Source of the DNA: Planctomycetota bacterium | Lineage (GTDB): Bacteria; Planctomycetota; SZUA-567; H5-PLA8 | DNA length: 64,000 nucleotides | Direction: 5' to 3' | Assembly: GCA_027493525.1 (NCBI GenBank) | Contig: JAOSKN010000003.1 | Location: forward strand, 744,001 to 808,000 | Shown: positions 16,899 through 26,768 of the stretch, in pieces | How the letters are laid out: every line of letters begins with the position of its first letter | Position numbering within the stretch: position 1 is the first letter of the stretch | Position numbers and translations under genes: made by a program | Notes under the pieces: generated by a model | Told to the model about the DNA's origin: nothing | The model's input: the letters and a program-made list of their open reading frames with translations, nothing else | Databases searched by the model: none

Positions 16899-17938
16899 GC
16901 TACCAGCGCGAGTACGAGCGCCGCCTTAAGGTCGCCGTCGTCGGCGTGGGCAGCCACTGCTACCGGAACGTGCTCCCGGCGCTGACCTTCCTGCCCGTCG
17001 AGGTGCGCGCCTTCTGCGACATGAACCTGGAGCTGGCGCGCAAGACCGCGCGGGAGTACGGCGTCCCCGCCGTGTACGCCTCCACGGCCGAGCTGTACGC
17101 GAAGGAAGACCTCGACGCGGCGATCCTCTGCGTCGGCCCCGCGCAGCATCCGCCGCTGGCGCTCGAGGCGTTGAAGGCCGGCCTGCACGTCTGGCTCGAG
17201 AAGCCGCCGGCGCTGCGTGCCGCGCAGGTCGCGGAGATGCTCGAACACCGCGGCTCGAAGACCGTCGTCGTGGGCTTCAAAAAGGCCTTCATGCCCGCGA
17301 CGCTCAAGGCGCGCGAGCTGCTGGCCCAGCCGGAGTTCGGCGCGCTGAAGAGCCTGCTCGGCATCTTCCCCATGGACGTGCCCGCCGATGCCGCGGCGGT
17401 GCTGGCCGAGAGCCGCTACACCGACTGGCTGGGCAACGGCGTGCATCCGCTCTCGCTGCTGGTGGACGTGGGCGGGCCGGTAAAGGCCGTCACGGTCCAC
17501 CGCGGCGCGCATGGCGGCGGCGCGTGCATCCTGGAGTATGCCTCCGGCGCCATCGGCAACTTCCACCTCGCCGCCGGCGCGAGCCGCGCGCAGCCGATCG
17601 AGAATTACTACCTCTTCGGCGAACGCGGGCACATCCTGATCGAGAACGGCCTGCGCGTCGTCTACCAGCGCGGCATTCCCTTCCAATACGGCAAGAGCAC
17701 CACCTTCGCGCCGGAGGGGCTCGACCACGGCGCGCTGGTCTGGGAAGCCGCCAACACCCTCGCCACGCTGGAGAACAAGGCCCTCTTCACGCAGGGCATG
17801 TGGGGCGAGCTGAAGCACTTCTGCGACGCCGCGCTCGCCGGGCAGCCCGCCACGCGGGGCACGCTGGAGCTGGCGCTGGAGGTGATGAAGGTCTATGAGG
17901 CCGCATTGAAGAGTGGTGGGCGGCGAATCGAGCTGTAA
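16895..17938 (+). CDS. Gfo/Idh/MocA-family NAD(P)-dependent oxidoreductase
   Basis: The 347-residue protein has an N-terminal Rossmann fold (LKVAVVGVGSHCYRNVLPAL) and the family motif GLHVWLEKPPAL, in which the EKP lysine takes part in catalysis and cofactor binding. The C-terminal half has the expected alpha/beta substrate domain. Members oxidise sugars, inositols or sugar acids. It overlaps the upstream gene by four bases and is last in the operon that starts with the UPF0261 gene. Together with the isomerase and hydroxyacid dehydrogenase it suggests catabolism of a sugar or polyol, but the compound is unknown. Confidence 0.88.
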   Translation: MSYQREYERRLKVAVVGVGSHCYRNVLPALTFLPVEVRAFCDMNLELARKTAREYGVPAVYASTAELYAKEDLDAAILCVGPAQHPPLALEALKAGLHVWLEKPPALRAAQVAEMLEHRGSKTVVVGFKKAFMPATLKARELLAQPEFGALKSLLGIFPMDVPADAAAVLAESRYTDWLGNGVHPLSLLVDVGGPVKAVTVHRGAHGGGACILEYASGAIGNFHLAAGASRAQPIENYYLFGERGHILIENGLRVVYQRGIPFQYGKSTTFAPEGLDHGALVWEAANTLATLENKALFTQGMWGELKHFCDAALAGQPATRGTLELALEVMKVYEAALKSGGRRIEL

Positions 17939-18004
17939 GAGCTCAGCCCGGGCATGCGGCATGGGAATGAATCGTGAAATGGGATGCGGGTTAAGGAATA
18001 TTCG

Positions 18005-18025
18005 CGTTTCACGTATTACGTTTCA
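18005..18025 (-). repeat. Heptad repeat overlapping the dtd stop
   Basis: Read on the minus strand this is CTGAAAC, GTAATAC, GTGAAAC, three related heptads. The array supplies the last codons and the TAA stop of dtd. A matching inverted arm GTGAAAT lies about 35 bases further on (near 17974-17980). It is a different sequence from, but the same 7-bp period as, the arrays at 14.9 and 45.3 kb. Confidence 0.6.
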
Positions 18026-18480
18026 GTCTCCCCCGCGCGCTTCTGGACCAGCAACGTCACCGGCCCGTCGTTGACGAGTTCCACCTGCATCATGGCCTGG
18101 AAGATGCCGCGCTTGACCGGGACGCCATGTTCCTTCTCGAGCAGCTCGCAGAAGCGCTCGTAAAGCGGCTTGGCCAGTTCGGGCGGGGCGGCCTTGATAA
18201 AGCTCGGCCGGTTGCCCTTGCGGCAGTCGCCGGCGAGGGTGAACTGGCTGACGACGAGCGCCTCGCCGCGCAGGTCCTTGACCGAGCGATTCATCTTCTC
18301 TTCGTCGTCCTTGAAGATGCGCAGGTTGGCGCACTTGGCCGCGCCCCAGGCGATTTCGGCCTCGCCGTCCCCGGCCTCGACGCCCAGCAGGATGACCAGC
18401 CCGGGTCCGATCTCGGCGCGATAGCTCTCGGCGGCGACGGTGACGGACGCGCGCGCGGCGCGCTGGACGACGGCGATCAT
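18016..18480 (-). CDS. dtd: D-aminoacyl-tRNA deacylase
   Basis: The 154-residue protein has both family signatures: SQFTLAGDCRKGNRPSF, containing the SQ-x-T motif, and VELVNDGPVTLLV, containing the Gly-cisPro motif of NDGPVT. Dtd hydrolyses D-amino acids from mischarged tRNA in the cytoplasm. The start is the ATG at 18480 (MIAVVQRAARASVTV), standard for the family; the longer open frame upstream is the HEAT gene read out of frame. The ATGA overlap with the HEAT-repeat gene implies coupled translation. The C-terminal ETET comes from a heptad repeat. Confidence 0.95.
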   Translation of the reverse strand: MIAVVQRAARASVTVAAESYRAEIGPGLVILLGVEAGDGEAEIAWGAAKCANLRIFKDDEEKMNRSVKDLRGEALVVSQFTLAGDCRKGNRPSFIKAAPPELAKPLYERFCELLEKEHGVPVKRGIFQAMMQVELVNDGPVTLLVQKRAGETET

Positions 18481-19946
18481 GGGGCGGATTCCGGCTCCGG
18501 CAACGGCGTTCCGGCAAGGCACGCTTCGAGCAGCTTCTCCAGGACCTTGCGGTTGTGCTGATCGGCGGCGGGCAGGGCCAGCTCCAGGGCGAGGGCTTTG
18601 CGCAGGCCTGCCTCGGCCTTCAATCCGGCGCGGCGGGTCAGCTCGCGCGCGGCGGTGGCGCGCAGGTAGCTGTCCTTCGGCTCTTCGCAGCACGCGCGCA
18701 GCATGGCGAGCGACTCTTCGTCGGCGAGCCGGCCCAGGCCCCTCAGCGCGGCCGAGCGCATGCTGGAGTCGGCGGTACTCGCGTATAACGCCTTGAGCGC
18801 GCGCAGCGACTCAGCGGGCGGCGCGAGCTTCACGCAAAGCCGAACCGCGCGCTCGACGCTAACGCACGCGATGCCTTTGCCGCGGGCGACGAGTTCCACG
18901 ACCTGCGGCGCGGCGAGTTCCCTGGGCAGGGCGGCGTAGCGCGCCAGGAAGGGCTCGGCGCGCCATTCGTGGACGATCTCGGCGGCCGCCTGGGGCGCGC
19001 GCGCGAGGAATTCCGCATCCGGCAGCAGGGCCACGCAGGACGCCGCCTCCCAGGGGGCCGCCTTGAGCCGGCGGTCGATCAGCGCCAGCGTGGCCTCACG
19101 GTCCTCCGGGTGCTCCGGCATGCGCCGCGCCAAAGCGCAGAGCGCGCCCTCGCAGAGCGCCGCGTCCTGCGCATGCGCGTTGAAATGCCGCAGCGCCTTG
19201 AACGAGAGCAGGCCCATGTCGCCGACGTGTTGCAGAATGAAGCCGAGCACGCCCTCGTCGGTCCCGTAGCTGAAGTAGCGCTGCAGCGCGGCGCGGGCTT
19301 CCGGGTCGGGCAGGCGCCGGCGCAGGCCGCGGACCGCGTGGAGATTGTTGGACGTCACCTGCGCGCAGAAACCGTCCGAGATCGAATGCCGGCCCTCGTC
19401 GTACAGGCCGATCTCGAGATCCTTTACGCGCAGCGCGCCGCGCGAACCCAGGATTTCGCGCGCCAGCACGCGCGCGCCGCCGTGGCCGCTCGAAGCCAGG
19501 CGCCGGAGCAGCTCGTCGGAAGCATGCTCCGCAATCCGTTGCTCGTGGCCTTCAAGGCGGTCTACCGGCAAGCCCCTGATCTCCATGCCGTTCACGATCG
19601 CTTGCAGCGCGGGAAACACGTCTTCGGGCGCGCCATCCAGCAGCGCCTTCGGCTCCTCCCAGCGTCCCGGCTCGAAGCCCAGGTCGAGCCTGCGCAGATG
19701 CCGCGCCAGACGGGCCTGGACTTCAGGCTGATCCGCGTGCGCCATTTTCACGGCCGCCAGACGCTCGAAATCTCCCGGCTTCAGCCGGCCCTCCAGTGCG
19801 CGGTCGGCCGCTTCCCGTTCCTCGGCCCGGTCCGAGTTCAATCGCGCCACCAGCGTCTCCAGCGCCTGCGTGGTCAGGTCTTCGGCGCTCAGGACGCGGG
19901 AAGCGAGCATCGCGAGACCGCATAGAACAAAAGCGTTCAGGCGCAT
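18477..19946 (-). CDS. Secreted HEAT-repeat-like protein
   Basis: The 489-residue product has a signal peptide (MRLNAFVLCGLAMLASRVLS) followed by helical repeats. Examples are EEREAADRALEGRLKPGDFE near the N-terminus and MRSAALRGLGRLADEESLAM with YLRATAARELTRRAGLKAEA near the C-terminus, which match HEAT/PBS-lyase-type repeats. No catalytic motif is visible. It is probably an exported scaffold protein. It overlaps dtd by four bases, although no functional link to tRNA proofreading is evident. Confidence 0.78.
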   Translation of the reverse strand: MRLNAFVLCGLAMLASRVLSAEDLTTQALETLVARLNSDRAEEREAADRALEGRLKPGDFERLAAVKMAHADQPEVQARLARHLRRLDLGFEPGRWEEPKALLDGAPEDVFPALQAIVNGMEIRGLPVDRLEGHEQRIAEHASDELLRRLASSGHGGARVLAREILGSRGALRVKDLEIGLYDEGRHSISDGFCAQVTSNNLHAVRGLRRRLPDPEARAALQRYFSYGTDEGVLGFILQHVGDMGLLSFKALRHFNAHAQDAALCEGALCALARRMPEHPEDREATLALIDRRLKAAPWEAASCVALLPDAEFLARAPQAAAEIVHEWRAEPFLARYAALPRELAAPQVVELVARGKGIACVSVERAVRLCVKLAPPAESLRALKALYASTADSSMRSAALRGLGRLADEESLAMLRACCEEPKDSYLRATAARELTRRAGLKAEAGLRKALALELALPAADQHNRKVLEKLLEACLAGTPLPEPESAP

Positions 19947-20034
19947 CGTGTAGATTCCAGGCCGTGCGTCGGTCAGGCGCGTCCTCTTTCGACGGGGCCT
20001 GAGGACCGCCGGTTACGGGATTCCGGCCATTCGC

Positions 20035-21264
20035 TCAGGATACGATCGTTCCGCGGTCGGTGCCGAGCACGATGCCCTTCATGTTCATCTGGAGCTGTTC
20101 GGGGTTGGGGGAGGCCTCGATCGCGTTCTGCTCGGTGATCAGCCCGCGGCGCAGCAGGTCGAGGAGCGACTGGTTGAAGTCCTGCATGCCGTCCTCGCGG
20201 GAGGAGCGGATCACGTCGCCGAGCTTCTGGTCCTCGCCCTCGTGAATCATCTTCCGCACGACCGCGTTGCAGAGCATGAACTCGACCGCCGGCACGCGGG
20301 GGACGTCCTGCCGCGCGCCGCGCAGGAGCTTCTGCACCAGGACGGCCTTGAGGTTGAAGTACAGGAGCTGCCGGATCTGGTAGTGCCGCTCGGGCGGGAA
20401 GTAGTCGAGCACGCGCCCGACCACCTGCGGCGCGGAGCTGGCGTGGACGGTCCCGAAGACCAGGTGCCCGGTCTCGGAGGCGATCAGCGCGGTCTCGAAA
20501 GTCTCGGCGTCGCGCATTTCGCCGATCAGGATCACGTCCGGATCCTGGCGCAGGACGTAGCGCAGCCCGTCGGCGAAGTTCGGGACGTCGATGCCGATCT
20601 CGCGCTGGTTCACGAAGGCCTTCTCGTCGCGATAGAGGAACTCGATGGGGTCCTCGATCGTGACGATGTGGCAGGCCTGCGTCTGGTTGATGATGTTGAT
20701 CAGCGCCGCGAGGGTGGTGGACTTGCCCGAGCCGGTGATCCCGCTGACCAGCACCAGCCCCTGCTCCATCTGCGGTATGATCTTCACGCAGGGCGGCATG
20801 TTGAGCTGTTCGAGCGTCGGCACCTGCGTTTCGACGCGCCGCGCGGCCATGCTCACCGCGCCGCGCTGATGGAAGACATTGACGCGGAAGCGCCCCACGC
20901 CCTTGACCCCGTACGCGAAGTCCGCCGCGCCGCGTTCCTCGATCTCCTTCTCGTACCGCGGCTTCATCATCGGCGCGATGAGCTGCTTGATGTGGTCGAG
21001 CGTCAGCGGCGGCGCCTTGGCGCGGACGATCCGGTTGTTGATGCGGAAGAGGGGCGGGGAGCCGGCCTTCAGGTGCAGGTCGCTCGCGCCGCTCTTGGGC
21101 ATGGCCGCGAAGAGCTTGTCGATCTCGTTGGACAGCTCCTGCACCGGCGCGGGGGCCGGCTGCGCGGGCGCCGCGCCCGAATTCACGGCCATCGTCGGCT
21201 GGCTGGCGCGCAGCACCTGCTCCGGCGTGGGTCCGGAAGGCTGGGGGGAAGCAGGCGCGTCCAT
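20035..21264 (-). CDS. pilT: Twitching motility ATPase PilT
   Basis: The 409-residue protein has an N-terminal Pro/Ala-rich extension of about 45 residues before the PilT core. The core carries ASDLHLKAGSPPLFRINN, Walker A GITGSGKST, the Asp box IVTIEDPIEFLY, Walker B VILIGEMRDAET and the His box HLVFGTVHAS, plus the AIRNLIRE-like region near VVRKMIHEG. It powers retraction of type IV pili at the inner membrane. GAGGAGA precedes the ATG. No other pilus gene is in the window; a solitary pilT is common. The extension is longer than in typical PilT (about 345-370 residues). Confidence 0.95.
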   Translation of the reverse strand: MDAPASPQPSGPTPEQVLRASQPTMAVNSGAAPAQPAPAPVQELSNEIDKLFAAMPKSGASDLHLKAGSPPLFRINNRIVRAKAPPLTLDHIKQLIAPMMKPRYEKEIEERGAADFAYGVKGVGRFRVNVFHQRGAVSMAARRVETQVPTLEQLNMPPCVKIIPQMEQGLVLVSGITGSGKSTTLAALINIINQTQACHIVTIEDPIEFLYRDEKAFVNQREIGIDVPNFADGLRYVLRQDPDVILIGEMRDAETFETALIASETGHLVFGTVHASSAPQVVGRVLDYFPPERHYQIRQLLYFNLKAVLVQKLLRGARQDVPRVPAVEFMLCNAVVRKMIHEGEDQKLGDVIRSSREDGMQDFNQSLLDLLRRGLITEQNAIEASPNPEQLQMNMKGIVLGTDRGTIVS

Positions 21265-21347
21265 GCCGGTCTCCTCGACGTTGCACCTCGTGGGAGCGGC
21301 ATCCTACGCGAAGGCTCGACGGCGGGCAAGGACGCCGCTCGCGCGCC

Positions 21348-22163
21348 TCACGACGCCCCGCGCTTGGCGAGAGCGGCCTTCAGGATCGCGCCCACGGCCT
21401 CCACGATCTCCGCCTCGTTCGGGCCGCCGTCCTCGCGCCAAAGCCGGGCGGCTGGGAGGGTGAAGTCGTAGGAGACCTGGTCGTAGTTGACGATGGCCTT
21501 CAGGTAATCGCCAAGCGACTTCTCCTGCAGGTCCAGGTGCAGGGAGCCTTCCACGCCGCCGTCCAGGTCGTGCCGCAGTTCGAATTCGATGAAGTCCAGC
21601 TCGCCCTTCAGCATCTCGGGCGGCAGCAGGCGCAGCGTGGTCGCCTGGTTCGAGCGCGACCAGTGCGCCCGCTCGTAGCAGAACTTGAGCCGCCCCACGC
21701 AGGCTTCGACCACGGCCATGAGCGCCGGCGCGGGGACCACCTCAAGCGTCACCGTGCCGGTTGGGTCGATGGCGTTCGGCACGTCCAGGGCCACCGTCAG
21801 GCGCCAGCCCGTACTTCCGGTCGAGAGCCGCGCGTTAGGCGGCAGGCGCAGCTTGAAGGGAAAACAGCGCTCGTCGCCGGGCTTGAGCACAAAGTCGCCG
21901 GCCAACTCGCGCGAGTCGTGCGTGTGGGTGACCGTGACCGTGCGCGTCCGGCGGTTCTTGCCGAATCCCGAACTGCGCGTCTCGGTCCAGAATTCCACCA
22001 GGTCGAGCTGGATCGAGTGGCCCGCCAGCTCGTAGTCCTTGCCCACCAGCAGCACACGACCCGAAACCGTCGAGCCCTGATCCTGGGTCTCCCGATCGGT
22101 CTGGATGTAAATCTCCGCGCCGCCGATCGCCAGCGTGCGCTTGAAGCCGTCCCACATGCCCAT
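21348..22163 (-). CDS. Spo0M-like sporulation-control family protein
   Basis: The 271-residue protein matches the Spo0M family: an arrestin-like beta fold with IGGAEIYIQTDRETQDQGST, VSGRVLLVGKDYELAGHSIQ, VTVTHTHDSRELAGDFVLKP and GWRLTVALDVPNAIDPTGTV. The C-terminal part is less conserved. The ATG at 22163 is preferred because GGGAGG lies seven bases before it; a TTG two codons upstream is possible. In Bacillus Spo0M affects sporulation control. In non-sporulating bacteria the role is unknown, and nothing here suggests sporulation. Confidence 0.85.
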   Translation of the reverse strand: MGMWDGFKRTLAIGGAEIYIQTDRETQDQGSTVSGRVLLVGKDYELAGHSIQLDLVEFWTETRSSGFGKNRRTRTVTVTHTHDSRELAGDFVLKPGDERCFPFKLRLPPNARLSTGSTGWRLTVALDVPNAIDPTGTVTLEVVPAPALMAVVEACVGRLKFCYERAHWSRSNQATTLRLLPPEMLKGELDFIEFELRHDLDGGVEGSLHLDLQEKSLGDYLKAIVNYDQVSYDFTLPAARLWREDGGPNEAEIVEAVGAILKAALAKRGAS

Positions 22164-22274
22164 GTCCAAGCCCTCCCGGAGCCGAACGCGGCTCCAGCGG
22201 CCCTGGTCGGATGTCGCAAGGCGGCGTGCATTTCAGCCCCGCGCGGCGTTCCTTTCGGAAATATCCGGCAGGCG

Positions 22275-23504
22275 TCAGGGCGGGCCCGGATGCCACGTCT
22301 CGTAGGCTGGGCCTGCGTACGCTTCCGCGCCCACGTCCTTGAGCCGCGCGTCGTCGGATCCCTTCCGGATTCCGGGGCCTTGCAGCGCGGTCAATTGAGG
22401 ATCGACGCCGTAGACGCCGGCCTCTTCGGCCACCGGCAGGCCGGTCGGGCGGAACTCGGCGTTCTGAACGTCCCACCACGCGTTCCCGCGGACGCGAAAC
22501 TTCTCCAGCACCGCCTTGGGGTTGAGGTTCTCCAGGATGGAGGTGGGCGGGCTCTTCATCTTCCGGGAGTCGAAGACGAGCAGGTTGTGCTCGAAGGCGC
22601 CGCCTTCGTACTCCATCCGGTAGCCGATCCGCAGGAACCACTTGCCCGGGTGGACCACGGTGTTGCGATGGAAGCGCCCGCCGTCGGCCCCAAGCCACGC
22701 GCAGGGCGCGCCGCCGCCCACGAAGACGTTGCCGCAGACCTCCACGCGCCTGCATTCGTACGCCCCCGGGCCGCGGTCGTGAGGGCCGCCGATGTTGATC
22801 GTCTGGTCCTGGGCGGCGTGCTCGAAGTAGTTCCCGCGCAGCAGCGCGTCGGTGGCGTAGCCCTTGATATTGATCCCCATCGTATGCTTGAAGCCGGGCT
22901 TGCCGATCCAGCGGTTTTTCTCGATCAGCACGTAACGCGCGCCGTACACGTCGATGGCCGAGCCGCCCCAGCCCTCGGCATGGCAGTTCCGCACGGTCAC
23001 GTAATCGGAAAAGGTGACTTTGAAGGCGTCGTGGTTCCCGCCCGCGCCGGTATCCAGCACGGTCAGGTGCTCGAGGAGGATATGGTGGCTGGCGCTCTGG
23101 CCGGTATCGCGCGCTTCCCGGTCGTCGCGGCGTTCGTAGCGCGCCGGATCGGCGACGTAGACCCCGTTGTCCGCCGCGTTCTTGACGACGATATGGCGCA
23201 CCACCAGCCAGGAACAGCTTTTGAAGTGAAGCCCCTCGTGCCTCTTCTTCGCGCAATCGACCACGGGCGGGTTCTTGGGATCGAGCCCTTCGATCACGAT
23301 CGGCGCGTCCGGCCGGCCTTGCAGCGTCCCGTCCACGACCAGGTTGTCGTAGACGCCGGGGGCAAGGCGGATCGTCGAGCCCGGCAGCGCCTTCGCGACC
23401 GCCGCGCGCAGTTCGTCGGTGGTACGGACCTCTACGGGCGCGGGTCCGTCGGCGGCCAGCAGGGCGCAAGCGTGAAGCAGCAGGACCAGCGCGGCGCGCG
23501 GCAT
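22275..23504 (-). CDS. Secreted parallel beta-helix protein
   Basis: The start is MPRAALVLLLHACALLAADG, a signal peptide, with CGGGAG upstream. The 409-residue product opens with TTDELRAAVAKALPGSTIRL and APGVYDNLVVDGTLQGRPDA, the usual entry of pectate-lyase/chondroitinase B-like helices. Repeated turns follow (LVVRHIVVKNAADNGVYVAD, HDAFKVTFSDYVTVRNCHAE, YVLIEKNRWIGKPGFKHTMG). It could be a polysaccharide lyase or an adhesion/structural protein. A second protein of this fold is at 8.65-10.4 kb. It lies upstream of the Spo0M-like gene but 110 bases away. Confidence 0.82.
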   Translation of the reverse strand: MPRAALVLLLHACALLAADGPAPVEVRTTDELRAAVAKALPGSTIRLAPGVYDNLVVDGTLQGRPDAPIVIEGLDPKNPPVVDCAKKRHEGLHFKSCSWLVVRHIVVKNAADNGVYVADPARYERRDDREARDTGQSASHHILLEHLTVLDTGAGGNHDAFKVTFSDYVTVRNCHAEGWGGSAIDVYGARYVLIEKNRWIGKPGFKHTMGINIKGYATDALLRGNYFEHAAQDQTINIGGPHDRGPGAYECRRVEVCGNVFVGGGAPCAWLGADGGRFHRNTVVHPGKWFLRIGYRMEYEGGAFEHNLLVFDSRKMKSPPTSILENLNPKAVLEKFRVRGNAWWDVQNAEFRPTGLPVAEEAGVYGVDPQLTALQGPGIRKGSDDARLKDVGAEAYAGPAYETWHPGPP

Positions 23505-23587
23505 GTGAAAACGCTCCCGGATCCTCTCGCGGAGGCTCGTTCCTGCATACACCCGCCGGGCGGGCGCGGCCCGGGGAAAGCGCGGAA

Positions 23588-24538
23588 CTATCGCGCGGAG
23601 GCCGGCTGCGCGCGGAAATACTCAAGCGTCCGCTGCAAGCCCTCGCGGAAGGGGGTCGACGCTTGGAACCCAAACAGGGCCTTGGCGCGCGCGGTGTCTA
23701 GGCAGCGGCGCGGCTGGCCGTCGGGCTTGCTGGGGTCCCAGGCGATCTCGGCGGGGCAGCCCGTCAATTCGCGAATCAGTTCCGCGAGTTCGCGGATGGT
23801 GATCTCGCGCCCGGTGCCCAGGTTCACCGGTTCCGGCCCGTCGTAGCGCTCCGCCGCCAGCGCGATGGCCTCGGCGCAGTCGTCGACGTACAGGAACTCG
23901 CGGCTGGCCGAGCCGGTGCCCCAGCACGGCACGCTCCGCTCGCCGCGCAGCCGGGCGCTTTCGAACTTGCGGATCAGCGCCGGAATGACATGGCTCGTCT
24001 CCAGGTCGAAATTGTCCCCCGGTCCGTAGAGGTTCACCGGCAAGAGGTAGATCCCGTTAAGCCCGTACTCCTGCCGGTAAGCCTGGAGCATCACGAGCAG
24101 GCTCTTCTTCGCGAGTCCGTAAGGCGCGTTGGTCTCTTCGGGATAGCCGTCCCAGAGAGATTCTTCTTTGAACGGCACGGGCGTATGCTTGGGATAGGCG
24201 CAGATGGTCCCGACCTGGACGAACTTGGGCAGCTTGCGCAGGCGCGCCTCTTCGATCAGGTGCAGGCCCATGCTGAGGTTCGCGTAAAAGAAGCGCCCCG
24301 GATGCGCGCGATTGGCGCCGATTCCGCCTACCTCGGCCGCCAGATGCACCACCAGGTCCGGCCGCGCGTCTTCGTAGAGGCGCTTCACGGCGGCGGGATC
24401 GGTGAGGTCGTAGTCCTTGCGCCGCGGCACGAAGAGTTCGGCCGCGCCGAGAGCCTTCAGCTTGCGCACCAGCGGCGCGCCGAGGAAGCCGGCGCCGCCT
24501 GTCACCACGACGCGCTTGCGTGCGATCCAATCGGGCAT
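23588..24538 (-). CDS. fcl: GDP-L-fucose synthase
   Basis: The 316-residue protein is a short-chain dehydrogenase with [18 protein letters not shown] (NAD(P) loop), [20 protein letters not shown] (family-specific), the [16 protein letters not shown] block, and the catalytic [11 protein letters not shown] (Tyr-x3-Lys). It converts GDP-4-keto-6-deoxy-mannose to GDP-L-fucose in the cytoplasm. It follows gmd by 16 bases with an AGGAGC ribosome site, so both steps of GDP-fucose synthesis are in one operon. The sugar is probably used for O-antigen or other surface glycans. Confidence 0.93.
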   Translation of the reverse strand: MPDWIARKRVVVTGGAGFLGAPLVRKLKALGAAELFVPRRKDYDLTDPAAVKRLYEDARPDLVVHLAAEVGGIGANRAHPGRFFYANLSMGLHLIEEARLRKLPKFVQVGTICAYPKHTPVPFKEESLWDGYPEETNAPYGLAKKSLLVMLQAYRQEYGLNGIYLLPVNLYGPGDNFDLETSHVIPALIRKFESARLRGERSVPCWGTGSASREFLYVDDCAEAIALAAERYDGPEPVNLGTGREITIRELAELIRELTGCPAEIAWDPSKPDGQPRRCLDTARAKALFGFQASTPFREGLQRTLEYFRAQPASAR

Positions 24539-24554
24539 GCGGGTGCTCCTGCGC

Positions 24555-25601
24555 TCAACCGGGAACCTTTTCCTCGCCGCTGACGCGGTGCCCCGCGTCG
24601 GTCAGCAGTTTCTCGCGCCGGGCCAGGTCGAGGTCGTGGTCCACGAGCATCTTCACGAGCCCCTTGAACGTGACCTTGGGGCTCCAGCCGAGTTTCTGGC
24701 GGGCTTTCGCCGCGTCGCCCAGGAGCAGGTCCACCTCGGCCGGACGCAGGTAGCGCGGATCCTGTTCCACATGCGCCGTCCAATCCAGGTCCAGGAGCCG
24801 GAAGGTCTCCTCGAGGAACTCCTTCACCGAGTGCGTCTCGCCGGTGGCCACGACATAATCGTCCGGCTTGTCCTGTTGCAGCATCAGCCACATGGCCTCG
24901 ACGTAATCCCCGGCAAAGCCCCAGTCGCGGCGCGCGTCCATGTTGCCGAGGTACAGCTTCTCCTGCAGGCCCAGTTTGATCCGCGTCGCGGCCCGCGTGA
25001 TCTTGCGCGTGACGAAGGTCTCGCCGCGGCGCGGGGATTCGTGGTTGAAGAGCAGTCCGTTGCAGGCGTAGAGCCCGTAGGCCTCGCGGTAGTTCACCGT
25101 TTGCCAGTAGCCGTAGACCTTCGCGCAGGCGTACGGGCTGCGCGGGTGGAACGGGGTCGTCTCCCGCTGCGGCGTCTCGGCCACCTTGCCGTACATCTCG
25201 CTGCTGCTCGCCTGGTAGTAGCGGATCGGCAGTTGCGTCTGGCGCACCGCCTCCAGCAGGTTCAGCGTGCCGAGCCCGACCACCTGGGCCGTGTAGACGG
25301 GGTTCAGGAACGATACGCCGACGTGGCTCTGGGCGCCGAGGTTGTAGACTTCGTCGGGCCGGACCGAATCCAGCAGGCGCGCCAGGCTGCTGGCATCGCT
25401 AAGGTCCCCGTAATGCAGCCGCATGCGCACGCCGCGCTCGTGCGGATCCTGATAGACGTGCTCGATGCGGTCGGTGTTGAAAGAACTGCTGCGCCGGATC
25501 AGCCCGTGAATCTCGTAGCCCTTGGACAGCAGCAACTCGGAGAGGTACGAACCGTCCTGCCCCGTGATGCCGGTGATCAGAGCCTTCTTGCCGACCGCCA
25601 T
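24555..25601 (-). CDS. gmd: GDP-mannose 4,6-dehydratase
   Basis: The 348-residue protein has [70 protein letters not shown], the catalytic block [13 protein letters not shown] with [12 protein letters not shown] (Tyr-x3-Lys), and [20 protein letters not shown]. All are diagnostic of Gmd. It makes GDP-4-keto-6-deoxy-D-mannose, the substrate of the next gene. The start is the ATG at 25601 ([11 protein letters not shown]), preceded by CAGGGAAC; the 13 residues upstream in frame are not family-like. Confidence 0.95.
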   Translation of the reverse strand: MAVGKKALITGITGQDGSYLSELLLSKGYEIHGLIRRSSSFNTDRIEHVYQDPHERGVRMRLHYGDLSDASSLARLLDSVRPDEVYNLGAQSHVGVSFLNPVYTAQVVGLGTLNLLEAVRQTQLPIRYYQASSSEMYGKVAETPQRETTPFHPRSPYACAKVYGYWQTVNYREAYGLYACNGLLFNHESPRRGETFVTRKITRAATRIKLGLQEKLYLGNMDARRDWGFAGDYVEAMWLMLQQDKPDDYVVATGETHSVKEFLEETFRLLDLDWTAHVEQDPRYLRPAEVDLLLGDAAKARQKLGWSPKVTFKGLVKMLVDHDLDLARREKLLTDAGHRVSGEEKVPG

Positions 25602-25991
25602 GGTGTGGTTCCCTGGGTGAGGACCCGCCGGCGCCTCCAAGCGAGACCGCCTTCACGAGCCGCCGCGACATGTTAGCGAAGGACGACCCTGGACGCCAAC
25701 CCCTCCGCAAGCGCCTGCTTCGTCCGGAGCCGGACGCGGCGCGGATCGAAACAGGTCGCCGCCCGAACTCTGGGATCTGCCGGACGCGCCGACGACTTAT
25801 CAATCTTCCGGAAACTTCGCTCCGCAGGCCGGGGGCGGGCGGCGCCTTGCGTTTGAACTCCCGCGCGCGGACGGGCTCGGACTTCGGGCGCGCCGGTCCG
25901 GCGCGCGGGGATTCGCGCGATTGGCCCTTCCTTCGCCCAATGCGATTTCCACGGCGCCGGCGGGCGGCGCGCGCATCCAAGGAGCCTGGCC
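25602..25991. other. Divergent spacer without a recognisable gene
   Basis: These 390 bases separate gmd (minus) from the ferredoxin gene (plus). Open frames on both strands are Arg/Pro/Ala-rich and look like high-GC noise. Promoters for both flanking genes must lie here, but I see no convincing -35/-10 or -24/-12 pair and no RNA element. Confidence 0.5.
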
Positions 25992-26267
25992 ATGGCGCTC
26001 GTCGTCACCTCACCCTGCATCGGCACGAAGGACGCCGCCTGTACGAAGGTCTGCCCGTGCTCTTGCTTCTACGACGCCGGCGAGATGCTCGTCATCCGCC
26101 CGGATGAGTGCATCGACTGCGGGCTGTGCATTCCCGAGTGCCCCGTCGCGGCGATCTTCCACCGGGACGAGGTCCCCGAGGCGGAGCGCGCGTTCATCGA
26201 ACGGAACGCCAGGTTTTTCGAGGGCAAGGCCGAGGCGGAACTGGAGGCGTTGCGCGTTGTCTCCTGA
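25992..26267 (+). CDS. FdxA-like ferredoxin
   Basis: This 91-residue protein has the seven-iron ferredoxin pattern. An N-terminal cluster [20 protein letters not shown] (Cys-x7-Cys-x3-Cys-Pro) is followed by [16 protein letters not shown] for a 4Fe-4S cluster, then a C-terminal helix with [20 protein letters not shown]. Similar short FdxA proteins carry electrons in the cytoplasm. AGGAG sits eight bases before the ATG. It is followed 74 bases later by queF; a functional link is not evident. Confidence 0.9.
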   Translation: MALVVTSPCIGTKDAACTKVCPCSCFYDAGEMLVIRPDECIDCGLCIPECPVAAIFHRDEVPEAERAFIERNARFFEGKAEAELEALRVVS

Positions 26268-26341
26268 GCCTGCACTTCATCCGCGGGCGCGAGCCGGTAT
26301 GCTGCGCGGCGGCATTCTTCATTCCGAGGGATTCGACCGTC

Positions 26342-26728
26342 ATGGCCAAACGCCGCGCCGCCCGGGCTACGGGCGCTGGACCCGTCGAGTGCTTCCCGAA
26401 CCGGCATCCGGACCGCGACTACGAGATTCGCGTGGTCTGCCCCGAATTCACCGCCGTCTGCCCGCGCACCGGGCAGCCGGACTACGCCACGCTCACGCTC
26501 GTCTACGTCCCCGGCGCGCTGGTGATGGAGCTGAAGAGCCTCAAGCTGTACCTGCAGAGCTACCGCAACCGCGGGATCTTCCACGAGCACGTCACGAACA
26601 CGATCCTCGACGACCTCGTGAAGAGCTGCAAGCCGCGCCGGATGGTCCTCGAAGGCGCCTTCAACGCCCGGGGCGGGATCGCCACGACGGTGACGTCCGA
26701 GTACCCCTACCGGCGCGCGCGCAAATAG
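26342..26728 (+). CDS. queF: NADPH-dependent 7-cyano-7-deazaguanine reductase
   Basis: The 128-residue product is a unimodular QueF. It has the catalytic cysteine in [17 protein letters not shown] and the QueF motif [20 protein letters not shown]. It reduces preQ0 to preQ1 for queuosine in tRNA. The ATG at 26342 has GAGGG upstream, and the frame before it is the ferredoxin region read out of phase. No other queuosine gene and no preQ1 riboswitch are seen in the window. Confidence 0.95.
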   Translation: MAKRRAARATGAGPVECFPNRHPDRDYEIRVVCPEFTAVCPRTGQPDYATLTLVYVPGALVMELKSLKLYLQSYRNRGIFHEHVTNTILDDLVKSCKPRRMVLEGAFNARGGIATTVTSEYPYRRARK

Positions 26729-26768
26729 AACGGCCGCCCGCGCTACGACGCTTGTCCGGCGACACCGG

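Noticed and set aside
21537-23846. Plus-strand frame of over 750 codons
   Set aside because: It is antisense to the Spo0M-like, beta-helix and GDP-fucose synthase genes and has no family-like sequence.
26268-26341. preQ1 riboswitch before queF
   Set aside because: The 74-base gap shows no characteristic C-rich pseudoknot pattern.
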